A stretch of DNA of 64,000 bases from UBA7446 sp024639165 (GTDB lineage Bacteria > Bacteroidota > Bacteroidia > Flavobacteriales > Flavobacteriaceae): contig JAHEIX010000003.1 of assembly GCA_024639165.1 (NCBI GenBank), forward strand, positions 253,073 through 317,072, read 5' to 3'. This document shows positions 8,312-17,091 of this stretch, piece by piece. The stretch's first letter is position 1. Each line of letters opens with the position of its first letter. A model generated the notes under the pieces. The model did no database searches. It had not been told where the DNA came from and saw only the letters and a list, made by a program, of their open reading frames with translations. A program made the translations under genes and the position numbers.

Positions 8312-9376
8312 TTAGATTTTGGCGTTTTTGTTACGAAGACTAAAATCAGCCAATACCAAAGCAGCCATGGCTTCAACTATAGGAACGGCGCGAGGTACTA
8401 CACAAGGATCGTGTCTCCCCTTACCTTCCATAACAACCTTATCTCCTTTTTTGTCAATGGTTTCTTGGTTCTGCATGATGGTTGCAACAGGCTTAAAAGC
8501 TACATTAAAATAAATGTCCATGCCGTTGCTAATCCCTCCCTGCACACCACCTGAGTAGTTGGTTTTGGTTGTACCGTCTTCGTTGTATAAATCGTTATGG
8601 GCGCTTCCTTTTCTCGTGGCACCAGCAAAGCCACTTCCATATTCAAATCCTTTAACAGCATTGATCGAAAGCATGGCCTGTCCAAGGGATGCGTGAAGCT
8701 TGTCAAAAACAGGTTCGCCCAATCCGATAGGAACATTTTTAATGACACAAGTAACCACACCTCCAACGGTATCGCCTTCTTTGCGGATTTGTTTTATATA
8801 GGTTTCCATTTGAGCTGCCATCGCTGGATCCGGACAACGCACAGGATTACTTTCTATAGTAGAAAAATCATGTGTGTTTTGTGGGTTTTCAAGGGACAAC
8901 TCCCCTACTGCAGAAACAAAAGCACGAATACTTACAGGTGCTATAAATTGTTTGGCTATACTACCTGCTACTACGCGGGCAGCGGTTTCACGTGCTGAAC
9001 TTCTCCCGCCACCACGGTAATCCCGTATGCCGTATTTTTTATCGTAAACATAATCGGCATGGGAAGGGCGGTAACTGTCTTTGATATGGGTGTAATCTTT
9101 TGATTTCTGATTGGTATTCACAATGGTAAATCCAATTGGCGTTCCAGTAGAAACCCCTTCAAATACACCTGAGTGAATGGCAACCGTATCGGGCTCTTTA
9201 CGCTGCGTTACTATAGCAGATTGTCCGGGTCTGCGCCTATTGAGGTCTTCTTGAATTGCTGCAACATCAATCGCTACTCCGGCTGGGCAGCCGTCAATAA
9301 CACCACCCAAAGCTACGCCATGCGACTCGCCATAGGTTGTTAGGCTAAATATTTTCCCAAAAGTATTTCCTGCCAT
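8312..9376 (-). CDS. aroC: chorismate synthase
   Basis: This enzyme converts 5-enolpyruvylshikimate-3-phosphate to chorismate, the last step of the shikimate pathway, and needs reduced FMN. The start MAGNTFGKIFSLTTYGESHG is the family signature, followed by RRPGQS, the FMN-site motif YRGGGRSSARETAARV and GRHDPCVVPRAVPIVEAM. Length (354 aa) is typical. It is the promoter-proximal gene of a two-gene unit with the symporter. Confidence 0.97.
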   Translation of the reverse strand: MAGNTFGKIFSLTTYGESHGVALGGVIDGCPAGVAIDVAAIQEDLNRRRPGQSAIVTQRKEPDTVAIHSGVFEGVSTGTPIGFTIVNTNQKSKDYTHIKDSYRPSHADYVYDKKYGIRDYRGGGRSSARETAARVVAGSIAKQFIAPVSIRAFVSAVGELSLENPQNTHDFSTIESNPVRCPDPAMAAQMETYIKQIRKEGDTVGGVVTCVIKNVPIGLGEPVFDKLHASLGQAMLSINAVKGFEYGSGFAGATRKGSAHNDLYNEDGTTKTNYSGGVQGGISNGMDIYFNVAFKPVATIMQNQETIDKKGDKVVMEGKGRHDPCVVPRAVPIVEAMAALVLADFSLRNKNAKI

Positions 9377-9390
9377 CTAAAAATTTTTTT

Positions 9391-9398
9391 CAAAAGTA
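9391..9398 (-). promoter_or_regulatory. -7 box for aroC
   Basis: On the minus strand the bases read TACTTTTG (TAnnTTTG), ending 14 bp before the aroC ATG. TTG triplets lie 14 and 24 bp upstream, just outside the usual -33 spacing. Confidence 0.5.
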
Positions 9399-9494
9399 CG
9401 AATATATACAGTCAACGTAAAACAACACTTGAGAATTGTATGTGGCATATGTTAACAGGGGTAAAGTAAATCAGCAATTCAAATTCCTTTTTCT

Positions 9495-9502
9495 TAAATT
9501 TG
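9495..9502 (+). promoter_or_regulatory. -7 box for the TlpA-like lipoprotein gene
   Basis: TAAATTTG (TAnnTTTG) ends 16 bp before the ATG at 9519, implying a very short 5' leader. Confidence 0.5.
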
Positions 9503-9518
9503 CAGAAATATTTTTTCC

Positions 9519-10652
9519 ATGCGAAATCTTTTCTTAGTAACGCTACTTATACTTTTTGTTTCATGTCAATCGACTTCAGGTGATTATACCATAAATATAT
9601 CTGCGGATGTAGAAGATGATCATCAAATATTTCTTGTCAACTTTGATGAGAGCAACAAACCCAATGTCATTGACACACTCTACGTAAAGGATGGTTTAAC
9701 TTCTTACAGCGGTGTTTCAAAATTACCAGATTATCAATCTTTATGGGTAGACGGTATACGCGGATCGGTACCCGTATTTGTTGAACCAGGGGAAATCACA
9801 GTTGAACTTTATAAAGACAGCATTCAAGCTTCAAAAGTAAGTGGAACTAAAACAAACGTAGCCTTCAAGCGCTACATCGATGAAATTAATCCATTGTTTA
9901 AGTCATTTTATGATATTCAAAATGAAATGCGCAACGCAATGGTGTCTCGCGACAGCTTGGGGTACAAAGATTTGGAAGAGCAGTTAAAGGAAATGGAGAC
10001 CAAGTTTAACGACTACCAAATAGACTATACCAAATCAAATCCTGACTCATATATTTCAGCGATGGTTTTGATACAATTGGTCATGAATAAAGCCATTGAA
10101 AACGAAGCAGCTTATGAAATCTATAACGGCTTTAGCAAAACCATCAAGAAAACAAAATCAGCTGTAAAGATTTATGAATTGGTGGCTCCAAAAGAAGCGG
10201 AAGAAACAGAAGAAGCTGCTCAGGATGGGGAAGTTAATGTTGGTGATAAAGCACCTGATTTTTCTGCACCTAACCCCAATGATATTGCAGTTTCGCTAAA
10301 CACATCGCTTGGCAAATTAACTGTTTTAGATTTTTGGGCCTCTTGGTGTGGTCCTTGTCGGGTTGACAGTCCTAACCTCGTGAAGGTCTACAATACGTAT
10401 AAAGACAAAGGCCTGGCGATAGTAGGCATATCACTTGACCAACAAAAGGAGTCTTGGAAAAAAGCCATTGACAACGATCAGCTAGACTGGACACATGTTT
10501 CTTATCTAAAGCGTTGGGACGATCCCATTGCAGCTATCTATGGTGTTAGATCTATTCCCCAATTATTTTTGTTAGATGAAAATGGAGTAGTAATTGCTAA
10601 GGAACGACACGCAACAGATTTCATTCCTGTCCTAGAGAAAATATTGCTTTAA
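9519..10652 (+). CDS. TlpA-type thioredoxin-fold lipoprotein with N-terminal DUF4369-like domain
   Basis: The protein has a lipoprotein signal (LLILFVSCQS, Cys 16) and an N-terminal region of about 220 residues resembling the DUF4369 domain seen in Bacteroidota. A redoxin domain follows, with VGDKAPDFSAPNP and the active site FWASWCGPCR around residue 272, and then a cis-Pro segment RSIPQLFLLD. It should sit in the periplasm, anchored to a membrane, and act on protein disulfides. The specific partner is unknown; related proteins serve cytochrome maturation or general thiol reduction. The acyltransferase gene follows 26 bp downstream. Confidence 0.9.
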   Translation: MRNLFLVTLLILFVSCQSTSGDYTINISADVEDDHQIFLVNFDESNKPNVIDTLYVKDGLTSYSGVSKLPDYQSLWVDGIRGSVPVFVEPGEITVELYKDSIQASKVSGTKTNVAFKRYIDEINPLFKSFYDIQNEMRNAMVSRDSLGYKDLEEQLKEMETKFNDYQIDYTKSNPDSYISAMVLIQLVMNKAIENEAAYEIYNGFSKTIKKTKSAVKIYELVAPKEAEETEEAAQDGEVNVGDKAPDFSAPNPNDIAVSLNTSLGKLTVLDFWASWCGPCRVDSPNLVKVYNTYKDKGLAIVGISLDQQKESWKKAIDNDQLDWTHVSYLKRWDDPIAAIYGVRSIPQLFLLDENGVVIAKERHATDFIPVLEKILL

Positions 10653-10678
10653 GCAATTAGATACCTATTTTAGGCGCA

Positions 10679-11560
10679 ATGCAGCGACTCATTTATATTA
10701 TTACAGTTCCTTTTTTGCTGCTTATCTCATGGATGCCTTTTTGGCTGATATACGCCTTCTCTAACATCTTATACTATTTACTTTATCATCTGGCAGGCTA
10801 TCGTAAAAAGGTGGTTCGAAAAAACATCAAGCTTTCTGGAATAGCTAAAACAAATAAAGAAGCATTGGCTATTGAACGAAAGTTCTACCGCTATTTATGT
10901 GATTTGTTTTTAGAGATGATTAAAGTAAGAGGCATGTCAAAAAAGACCATGATGCGACGCTTTAAAATAACAAATCCGTCTTTTTTAAAAGATTATGCCA
11001 AAGAAAATAAGTCCGTTTTTGTGATGACAGGGCACCATGGAAATTTTGAATGGCTGTTGTCCTTAGGGCATCACACCCCACACACCCCACACGGCATTTA
11101 TGCACCACTGCAAAACCCTTATTTTGATGCATATTTAAAGAAGGTGCGCTCTATTCACGGTTCTTATCTCATTTCAAGAAAAAAGTTTCGTGAGCGATTT
11201 ACAAACATGCAACACAACAACGAATTAACAATTATTGGCTTTGCAGCAGATCAATCTCCGCAAAACAAAAAAAAGAATTACTTCCGTACCTTTTTTGGGC
11301 ATGAAGTTCCTGTGTTTACGGGTGCCGAGCGCTTGGGCAAAAGATTTGACGTCCCCGTAGTTATGGCAAAGATAAAAAGGGTTAAAAGAGGGTATTACGA
11401 AACGACATTTAACGTTTTGACTGACAAACCCAACAGCCTCCCCGACTACGCCATTACAGATATGTTCTACGAGCAACTAGAAGCACTAATAAAAGAAGAT
11501 CCCTCCTTGTACTTCTGGACACACAATCGCTTTAAGCTGATGCGACAAAAGCAGCAATAG
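10679..11560 (+). CDS. lipid A biosynthesis lauroyl-type acyltransferase (LpxL/HtrB family)
   Basis: This inner-membrane acyltransferase adds a secondary acyl chain to lipid A or a related lipid. A hydrophobic N-terminal helix (residues 1-40) is followed by the catalytic HX4E motif in TGHHGNFEWLLSL, then FAADQSPQNKKK and FFGHEVPVFTGAERLGKR, all typical of the family. Length is 293 aa. It is probably cotranscribed with the upstream TlpA-like gene. Its last 29 bp overlap the 3' end of glmM on the other strand, an unusually deep tail-to-tail overlap. Confidence 0.92.
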   Translation: MQRLIYIITVPFLLLISWMPFWLIYAFSNILYYLLYHLAGYRKKVVRKNIKLSGIAKTNKEALAIERKFYRYLCDLFLEMIKVRGMSKKTMMRRFKITNPSFLKDYAKENKSVFVMTGHHGNFEWLLSLGHHTPHTPHGIYAPLQNPYFDAYLKKVRSIHGSYLISRKKFRERFTNMQHNNELTIIGFAADQSPQNKKKNYFRTFFGHEVPVFTGAERLGKRFDVPVVMAKIKRVKRGYYETTFNVLTDKPNSLPDYAITDMFYEQLEALIKEDPSLYFWTHNRFKLMRQKQQ

Positions 11561-12917
11561 CCGCTTCTATTTTATCAATTTTAACCTCCATATTAGCTTG
11601 CGATTTTGCCTCGCCATACAAACGTATGATGGGTTCCGTATTGGATTTGCGCAAGTGAATCCACGAATCGTCAAAGTCGATTTTAACCCCGTCAATAGTG
11701 GTTACACGTGCATCTGCAAAAGCGGTTGCAACGGCAGCGAGTAAAGCATCTGCATCCCAAGATGGTGAGAGTTCAATTTTCTTTTTATGCATCACATAGG
11801 CTGCATAACGTTCTTTGAGTGCAGATACGCTTGTGTTTTCTTTTGCTAAATGAGACAAGAACAGGGCAATACCAACAAGTGCGTCACGACCGTAGTGCAA
11901 TGCAGGAAGAATAATACCGCCATTACCTTCGCCCCCAATTAGGGCTTTGACCTCTTTCATCTTAGCAACAACGTGTACCTCGCCTACTGCACTTGCGTGA
12001 TACTTGACACCATAATCGTTTGCTAAATCTGCAAGCGCCCTTGAAGAAGACAAATTAGATACAAGAGGACCTTTTTCAGATTGAAGCATATAATCGGCAC
12101 AAGCCACAAGCGTGTATTCTTCGCCAAACAAAAGACCGTTTTCATCCATAAACACCAGACGATCCACATCGGGATCCACAGCAATACCCAAATCTGCATG
12201 TTGCGCAGTTACGGCAGCTGACAAATCGATAAGGTGTTCTTTTAATGGCTCTGGATTGTGTGGAAACTCGCCATTTGGCGTACAATGAATTTTATGCACT
12301 TTTACCCCAAGTTGTTCCAGTAACATCGGAACCGCAATCCCCCCAGATGAATTAACACCATCTACAACCGCACAAAATCCTGCTGCTTTTATGGCAGCAA
12401 CATGTACCTGTGGAAGGCTAAGAATCGCATCAATATGTGCTGAAAGTGCATCTGTAACTACACTGATTTTTCCTAGCGCATCTACACCAACAAACGCATA
12501 CGACTGATCGTTTACATATTGCATCAGTTCAGCTCCATCTTCAGCACTGATAAATTCACCTTTGTTGTTTAATAATTTTAACGCATTCCATTGCTTGGGG
12601 TTGTGACTGGCAGTAATGATAATACCGCCCTGCGCTTGTTTCCGAACTACTTCCATTTCAACGGTGGGAGTTGTAGAAAGCCCCACATCAATCACATCAA
12701 TACCAAGACTAACAAGGGTCTGTTGCACCAGCGCTTGAACCATTGGGCCCGAGATGCGCGCATCACGACCTACTACTACAATGGCCGACTGATGTTTGGT
12801 TTTGATCCAACTGCCGTAAGCTGCTGCAAACGCAACCACATCAACAGGTGTAAGGTTGTCATTGATTTCGCCACCAATAGTACCACGAATACCCGAAACA
12901 GACGCAATTAAAGTCAT
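11532..12917 (-). CDS. glmM: phosphoglucosamine mutase
   Basis: GlmM interconverts glucosamine-6-phosphate and glucosamine-1-phosphate, feeding UDP-GlcNAc, peptidoglycan and lipid A. The phosphoserine loop ITASHNPKQWNALK places the catalytic Ser at residue 104. The metal loop DPDVDRLVF, the sugar-binding GGEGNGG and the phosphate-binding RKSNTEPIIRLY are all present. It is 461 aa. A phosphomannomutase role cannot be fully excluded from sequence, but the C-terminal motif fits GlmM-type enzymes of Bacteroidota. Confidence 0.9.
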   Translation of the reverse strand: MTLIASVSGIRGTIGGEINDNLTPVDVVAFAAAYGSWIKTKHQSAIVVVGRDARISGPMVQALVQQTLVSLGIDVIDVGLSTTPTVEMEVVRKQAQGGIIITASHNPKQWNALKLLNNKGEFISAEDGAELMQYVNDQSYAFVGVDALGKISVVTDALSAHIDAILSLPQVHVAAIKAAGFCAVVDGVNSSGGIAVPMLLEQLGVKVHKIHCTPNGEFPHNPEPLKEHLIDLSAAVTAQHADLGIAVDPDVDRLVFMDENGLLFGEEYTLVACADYMLQSEKGPLVSNLSSSRALADLANDYGVKYHASAVGEVHVVAKMKEVKALIGGEGNGGIILPALHYGRDALVGIALFLSHLAKENTSVSALKERYAAYVMHKKKIELSPSWDADALLAAVATAFADARVTTIDGVKIDFDDSWIHLRKSNTEPIIRLYGEAKSQANMEVKIDKIEAAIAAFVASA

Positions 12918-12924
12918 ACTTTTG
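12917..12924 (+). promoter_or_regulatory. -7 box for acpH
   Basis: TACTTTTG (TAnnTTTG) lies in the 36-bp glmM/acpH divergent gap and ends 29 bp before the acpH ATG. Its first base is the first base of the glmM start codon on the other strand. Confidence 0.45.
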
Positions 12925-12930
12925 TTTTGT

Positions 12931-12938
12931 CAAATATA
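12931..12938 (-). promoter_or_regulatory. -7 box for glmM
   Basis: The minus strand reads TATATTTG (TAnnTTTG), 13 bp upstream of the glmM start. It is only 6 bp from the opposing acpH box, so the two promoters must compete for polymerase. Confidence 0.5.
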
Positions 12939-12953
12939 CGCATACAGACGCAT

Positions 12954-13541
12954 ATGAATTATTTAGCGCACTTGGCCTTATCCTATCCAGCAACTGGCTT
13001 GGTTGTGGGTAACTTTATAGGAGACCATATACGCAATAAAGACTTGGATACATTCACAAAAGAAGTTCAATTGGGAGTTGAAATGCATCGGAGCATTGAC
13101 ACTTTTACAGACACGCACCCATTATCAATAGCCATAAGACAAACGCTCTTTAAGGAATATCGACACATAGGCAGAATACTGGTTGACATCTATTACGATC
13201 ACTTTTTAGCACTTCATTTTGAAACATTTCACAGACAATCTTTAGCGTTATTCAACAGTGAGACAACCGTTTTACTGCAACAACATGCGGGCATTATGCC
13301 CCTTTCTGCACAAGGCTATCTTAGGGGAATGAAAGCACAAAACTGGCTGCTGGAATACAGCAGTATAGCAGGCATTGATATTATTCTTACTAAAATGGCA
13401 AATCGCTCGGGTTTACACCCCTTAAAAACAGCTGCCAAAACACTTGAAGAGCACTACCCTTTTTTCCAAGCACAATTTTTAAAATTTTATCCCGAACTCT
13501 TGCGCCATTGTGAATCCTTTAAAAAAGAAGCACTTCACTAA
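12954..13541 (+). CDS. acpH: acyl carrier protein phosphodiesterase
   Basis: AcpH-family protein of 195 aa (HD-like fold) that removes the 4'-phosphopantetheine arm from acyl carrier protein. The start MNYLAHLALSYPATGLVVGNF is the family signature; GDHIRNKDLD, VEMHRSIDTFTDTHP and LVDIYYDHFLA supply the metal-binding His and Asp residues. An earlier in-frame TTG at 12927 lies just past the promoter box and is less likely. It is divergent from glmM and 43 bp ahead of uvrA. Confidence 0.88.
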   Translation: MNYLAHLALSYPATGLVVGNFIGDHIRNKDLDTFTKEVQLGVEMHRSIDTFTDTHPLSIAIRQTLFKEYRHIGRILVDIYYDHFLALHFETFHRQSLALFNSETTVLLQQHAGIMPLSAQGYLRGMKAQNWLLEYSSIAGIDIILTKMANRSGLHPLKTAAKTLEEHYPFFQAQFLKFYPELLRHCESFKKEALH

Positions 13542-13584
13542 AAAACTTGACTAAAATCAATTATATTCGAAGCTTGACTTGGCT

Positions 13585-16410
13585 ATGAAAGATGCGATTA
13601 TTGTTAAAGGTACGCGGGTACACAACTTGCAAGATATTGATGTGGAAATTCCACGTAATGAGCTTGTTGTGATTACAGGTCTTTCTGGCAGCGGTAAATC
13701 TTCACTTGCTTTTGATACCGTATATGCCGAAGGACAACGACGTTATATTGAAACCTTCTCTGCCTATGCACGTCAATTCTTAGGGGCATTAGAACGCCCT
13801 GACGTTGATAAAATTGATGGACTCTCTCCGGTCATTGCCATTGAACAGAAAACCACGGGCAGAAGTCCAAGGTCTACTGTTGGCACCATCACAGAAGTAT
13901 ATGACTTCTTACGACTGTTGTATGCTCGTGCTGCTGATGCGTACAGCTTTGAGACCAACGAGAAAATGGTACAATACACGGATACCGAAATTCAAGCTGC
14001 TATCGCATCGTCCTACAAAGACAAAAAAATTGCCATACTCGCCCCCGTCGTACAATCGAGAAAGGGACACTACCGCGAACTCTTTGCTTCCATTTTCAAA
14101 CAGGGATTCACAAGAGTGCGTACCGATGGAACTTTTGTAGAATTGGTGCCTAATTTTAAACTTGATCGGTATAAAAATCACGATATTGAAATAGTTATCG
14201 ATCGGTTGCTTGTCAAAACTTCAAAAACCGACAGCAAACGCCTAGCAGATAGCATAGAAACCGCCATGTATCACGGCAATGACATGCTGATGATTTATGA
14301 TTACGAAACAGAAAACACACGCTTCTACAGCCGTAAATTAATGTGTCCTAGCAGCGGTATTTCCTATGCAGCCCCAGAGCCGAACACCTTTTCTTTTAAC
14401 TCTCCTAAAGGCATGTGTCCTGCTTGCAACGGTTTGGGTGTGGTGCATAAAGTCAATCATAAAAAAATCATTCCCGACACTACGGTCTCCATCAAGGCTG
14501 GTGGTATTACCCCGTTAGGAGAAGAAAAAAGCAATTGGACATTTAAGCAAATGAACAGCATCGCCCAACGCTATAATTTTTCGCTTACAGATCCGATAAA
14601 AGACATCCCTAAAGACGGCATGGAAGTCATTTTATATGGGGGCAACGAACATTTTTCTGTAGCATCTAAGTCTTTAGGCATCACTAGGGATTACAACATT
14701 GATTATGGCGGTGTCATTCCATTTTTAGAGCATCAGTTCAAAGAGGCACATACCGCTGCGCTCAAACGTTGGGCCAAGGGCTTTATGGATGAAATCAAAT
14801 GCCCTAGCTGCGCGGGCTCAAGGCTCAGAAAAGAAGCCCTTTTCTTTAAAGTTGGCGACAAAGGAATTGCTGATTTGACCGAAATGGACATTGCCCAATT
14901 ACATAGCTGGGTGCAAGGCATTCGTTCTGCCTTATCCGAAAAGCAACGTATTATTGCGCATGAAGTACTGGTCGAAATAGAAAAGCGCTTGCAGTTTCTT
15001 CTAGATGTTGGATTAGAATATCTCTCTTTAAACCGAAGTGCCAAAACACTTTCTGGAGGCGAAGCACAACGCATTCGTTTGGCTACACAAATTGGAGCTC
15101 AATTGGTTGGCGTACTGTACATTTTGGACGAACCTAGCATAGGGCTGCACCAACGTGACAACGAAAAGCTCATAGAATCACTTATGCAATTACGTGATAT
15201 CGGCAATTCGGTAATTGTAGTAGAGCACGACAAAGACATCATGCTCAAAGCAGATTACCTAATCGATATGGGACCAGGCGCTGGACGTCACGGTGGAAAG
15301 GTGGTAGCGGCAGATCATCCCATGCAGATGAAGCAGATGGATACAGACACAGCAGCTTATTTGACGGGTAAAAAGCAAATTGAAGTTCCAAAAGAAAGAC
15401 GGTTAGGAAACGGAAAAAAACTTGAATTAAAAGGTTGTACAGGGAATAACCTCAAACAGGTAGACCTCAGCATACCACTTGGCAGCATGATTGGTGTTAC
15501 AGGGGTTTCAGGCAGTGGGAAATCCACGCTGATAAACGAAACCCTTTATCCAATTCTAAATCAGCATTTCTTTAAAGCAGTTAAGAAGCCCCTACCCTAC
15601 AATTCAATCAAAGGTTTGGCACACATTGACAAAGTAATTGACATCAACCAATCTCCCATTGGCCGTACCCCTCGAAGTAATCCTGTAACCTACACAGGCG
15701 TTTTTGGAGAAATTCGCCAATTGTTTACCAAAACACCAGAGGCGCTGATACGCGGTTATAAGCCTGGCAGGTTTAGCTTTAATGTCAAAGGCGGTCGTTG
15801 TGAAACCTGTCAAGGCGCAGGCGTAAAAACCATTGAAATGAACTTTTTGCCTGATGTATATGTGCATTGTGATGCGTGCTACGGTAAAAGATTCAATAGA
15901 GAAACACTAGAAATCAAGTATCGAAATAAAAATATAAGCGACGTTTTAGAGATGACGATCAACGATGCGTGCCGCTTTTTTGAGCCATATCCCAAAATTT
16001 ATCGTAAATTAAAAACCATTCAAGACGTTGGATTGGGGTACATTACACTTGGACAACAATCTACAACGCTCTCAGGTGGCGAAGCCCAACGCATCAAGTT
16101 GGCTACTGAATTATCCAAAAAAGATACAGGCCAAACCTTGTATATTTTGGATGAGCCTACCACGGGGTTACACTTTGAGGACATTCGGGTACTGATGAAC
16201 GTACTCAACCGATTGGTCGACAAAGGAAACACCATGATTATCATCGAACACAATATGGATGTAATCAAACAGATGGATCATATCATAGATATAGGTCCTG
16301 AAGGTGGGGCGAAAGGCGGTACCATATGTTGTACAGGAACACCTGAGGAAATCGTTAAAAACAAGTCTAACCATACTGCCCGTTTTTTACGGCAGGAATT
16401 AAACACATAA
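13585..16410 (+). CDS. uvrA: UvrABC excinuclease subunit A
   Basis: The damage-recognition ATPase of nucleotide excision repair. It has tandem ABC modules: Walker A GLSGSGKSSLAF near residue 33 and GVSGSGKSTLINE near 640, and two LSGGEAQRIRLAT/LSGGEAQRIKLAT signatures. Zinc motifs are visible (CPACNGLG; CETCQGAG with CDACYGKR). The first zinc module begins CPSSG, where E. coli has CPxCG, so that Cys is a Ser here; I recall this as normal for Bacteroidota UvrA. The ATG at 13585 is preferred to a TTG at 13579. A LOG-family gene follows after 3 bp. Confidence 0.97.
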   Translation: MKDAIIVKGTRVHNLQDIDVEIPRNELVVITGLSGSGKSSLAFDTVYAEGQRRYIETFSAYARQFLGALERPDVDKIDGLSPVIAIEQKTTGRSPRSTVGTITEVYDFLRLLYARAADAYSFETNEKMVQYTDTEIQAAIASSYKDKKIAILAPVVQSRKGHYRELFASIFKQGFTRVRTDGTFVELVPNFKLDRYKNHDIEIVIDRLLVKTSKTDSKRLADSIETAMYHGNDMLMIYDYETENTRFYSRKLMCPSSGISYAAPEPNTFSFNSPKGMCPACNGLGVVHKVNHKKIIPDTTVSIKAGGITPLGEEKSNWTFKQMNSIAQRYNFSLTDPIKDIPKDGMEVILYGGNEHFSVASKSLGITRDYNIDYGGVIPFLEHQFKEAHTAALKRWAKGFMDEIKCPSCAGSRLRKEALFFKVGDKGIADLTEMDIAQLHSWVQGIRSALSEKQRIIAHEVLVEIEKRLQFLLDVGLEYLSLNRSAKTLSGGEAQRIRLATQIGAQLVGVLYILDEPSIGLHQRDNEKLIESLMQLRDIGNSVIVVEHDKDIMLKADYLIDMGPGAGRHGGKVVAADHPMQMKQMDTDTAAYLTGKKQIEVPKERRLGNGKKLELKGCTGNNLKQVDLSIPLGSMIGVTGVSGSGKSTLINETLYPILNQHFFKAVKKPLPYNSIKGLAHIDKVIDINQSPIGRTPRSNPVTYTGVFGEIRQLFTKTPEALIRGYKPGRFSFNVKGGRCETCQGAGVKTIEMNFLPDVYVHCDACYGKRFNRETLEIKYRNKNISDVLEMTINDACRFFEPYPKIYRKLKTIQDVGLGYITLGQQSTTLSGGEAQRIKLATELSKKDTGQTLYILDEPTTGLHFEDIRVLMNVLNRLVDKGNTMIIIEHNMDVIKQMDHIIDIGPEGGAKGGTICCTGTPEEIVKNKSNHTARFLRQELNT

Positions 16411-16413
16411 GTT

Positions 16414-17088
16414 ATGGCAAATACATGGACAGAAATGAAATCGAGCAACTCCTGGCTAACCTTTAAAATCATGGGAGAATTTGTCTCGGGTTTTGAACAA
16501 ATGGGTATGATAAAGCCCTGTGTATCGATATTTGGATCGGCACGTACAAAACCCACGGATAGCTATTACAACGAAACCGTTGAAATTGCAGAGAAAATAG
16601 TCAAGCAAGGTTTTGGTGTGATCACGGGTGGCGGACCTGGGCTCATGGAGGCTGCTAACAAAGGCGCACAACAAGGAGATGGAACATCAGTTGGACTTGT
16701 TATTGAATTGCCTTTTGAGCAAGAGATAAACCCATTCATTGACAACGATAAACGCATCAATTTTGATTACTTTTTTGTGCGCAAAGTGATGTTTATTAAA
16801 TACGCCCAAGCATTTGTAGTGATGCCTGGAGGGTTTGGTACTCTAGACGAACTCTTTGAAGCCCTAACGCTTATTCAAACAGAAAAAATTAAAAAATTTC
16901 CCATCGTTTTGTTTGGTTCAGACTTCTGGGGTGGGCTAATTGATTGGATTAAAAACACACTTCTTACAGAATATCAGAACATTAGCCCCGAGGACTTGGA
17001 CTTAATCAAAGTAGTTGATGATGTTGATGAAGCAGTAAAACACGTATCACAATTCCACACCAAACGGAAATTCACTCCTAACTTCTAA
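16414..17088 (+). CDS. LOG-family protein (TIGR00730, Rossmann fold)
   Basis: The protein has the family's nucleotide-binding motif GGGPGLMEAANKGA and the catalytic PGGFGTLDELFEALT motif. These occur in lysine-decarboxylase-like LOG proteins that hydrolyse nucleoside 5'-monophosphates (cytokinin riboside 5'-monophosphate phosphoribohydrolase in plants and some bacteria). It is 224 aa, somewhat longer at the N-terminus than the minimal family, and has no signal peptide. It sits 3 bp after uvrA and 3 bp before the next gene, so the three are probably one transcript. The physiological substrate here is unknown. Confidence 0.9.
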   Translation: MANTWTEMKSSNSWLTFKIMGEFVSGFEQMGMIKPCVSIFGSARTKPTDSYYNETVEIAEKIVKQGFGVITGGGPGLMEAANKGAQQGDGTSVGLVIELPFEQEINPFIDNDKRINFDYFFVRKVMFIKYAQAFVVMPGGFGTLDELFEALTLIQTEKIKKFPIVLFGSDFWGGLIDWIKNTLLTEYQNISPEDLDLIKVVDDVDEAVKHVSQFHTKRKFTPNF

Positions 17089-17091
17089 GTA

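Noticed and set aside
13585..16410. The missing Cys (CPSSG) in the first UvrA zinc module as a defect.
   Set aside because: All ATPase and other zinc motifs are intact, and to my knowledge Bacteroidota UvrA proteins commonly show this change.
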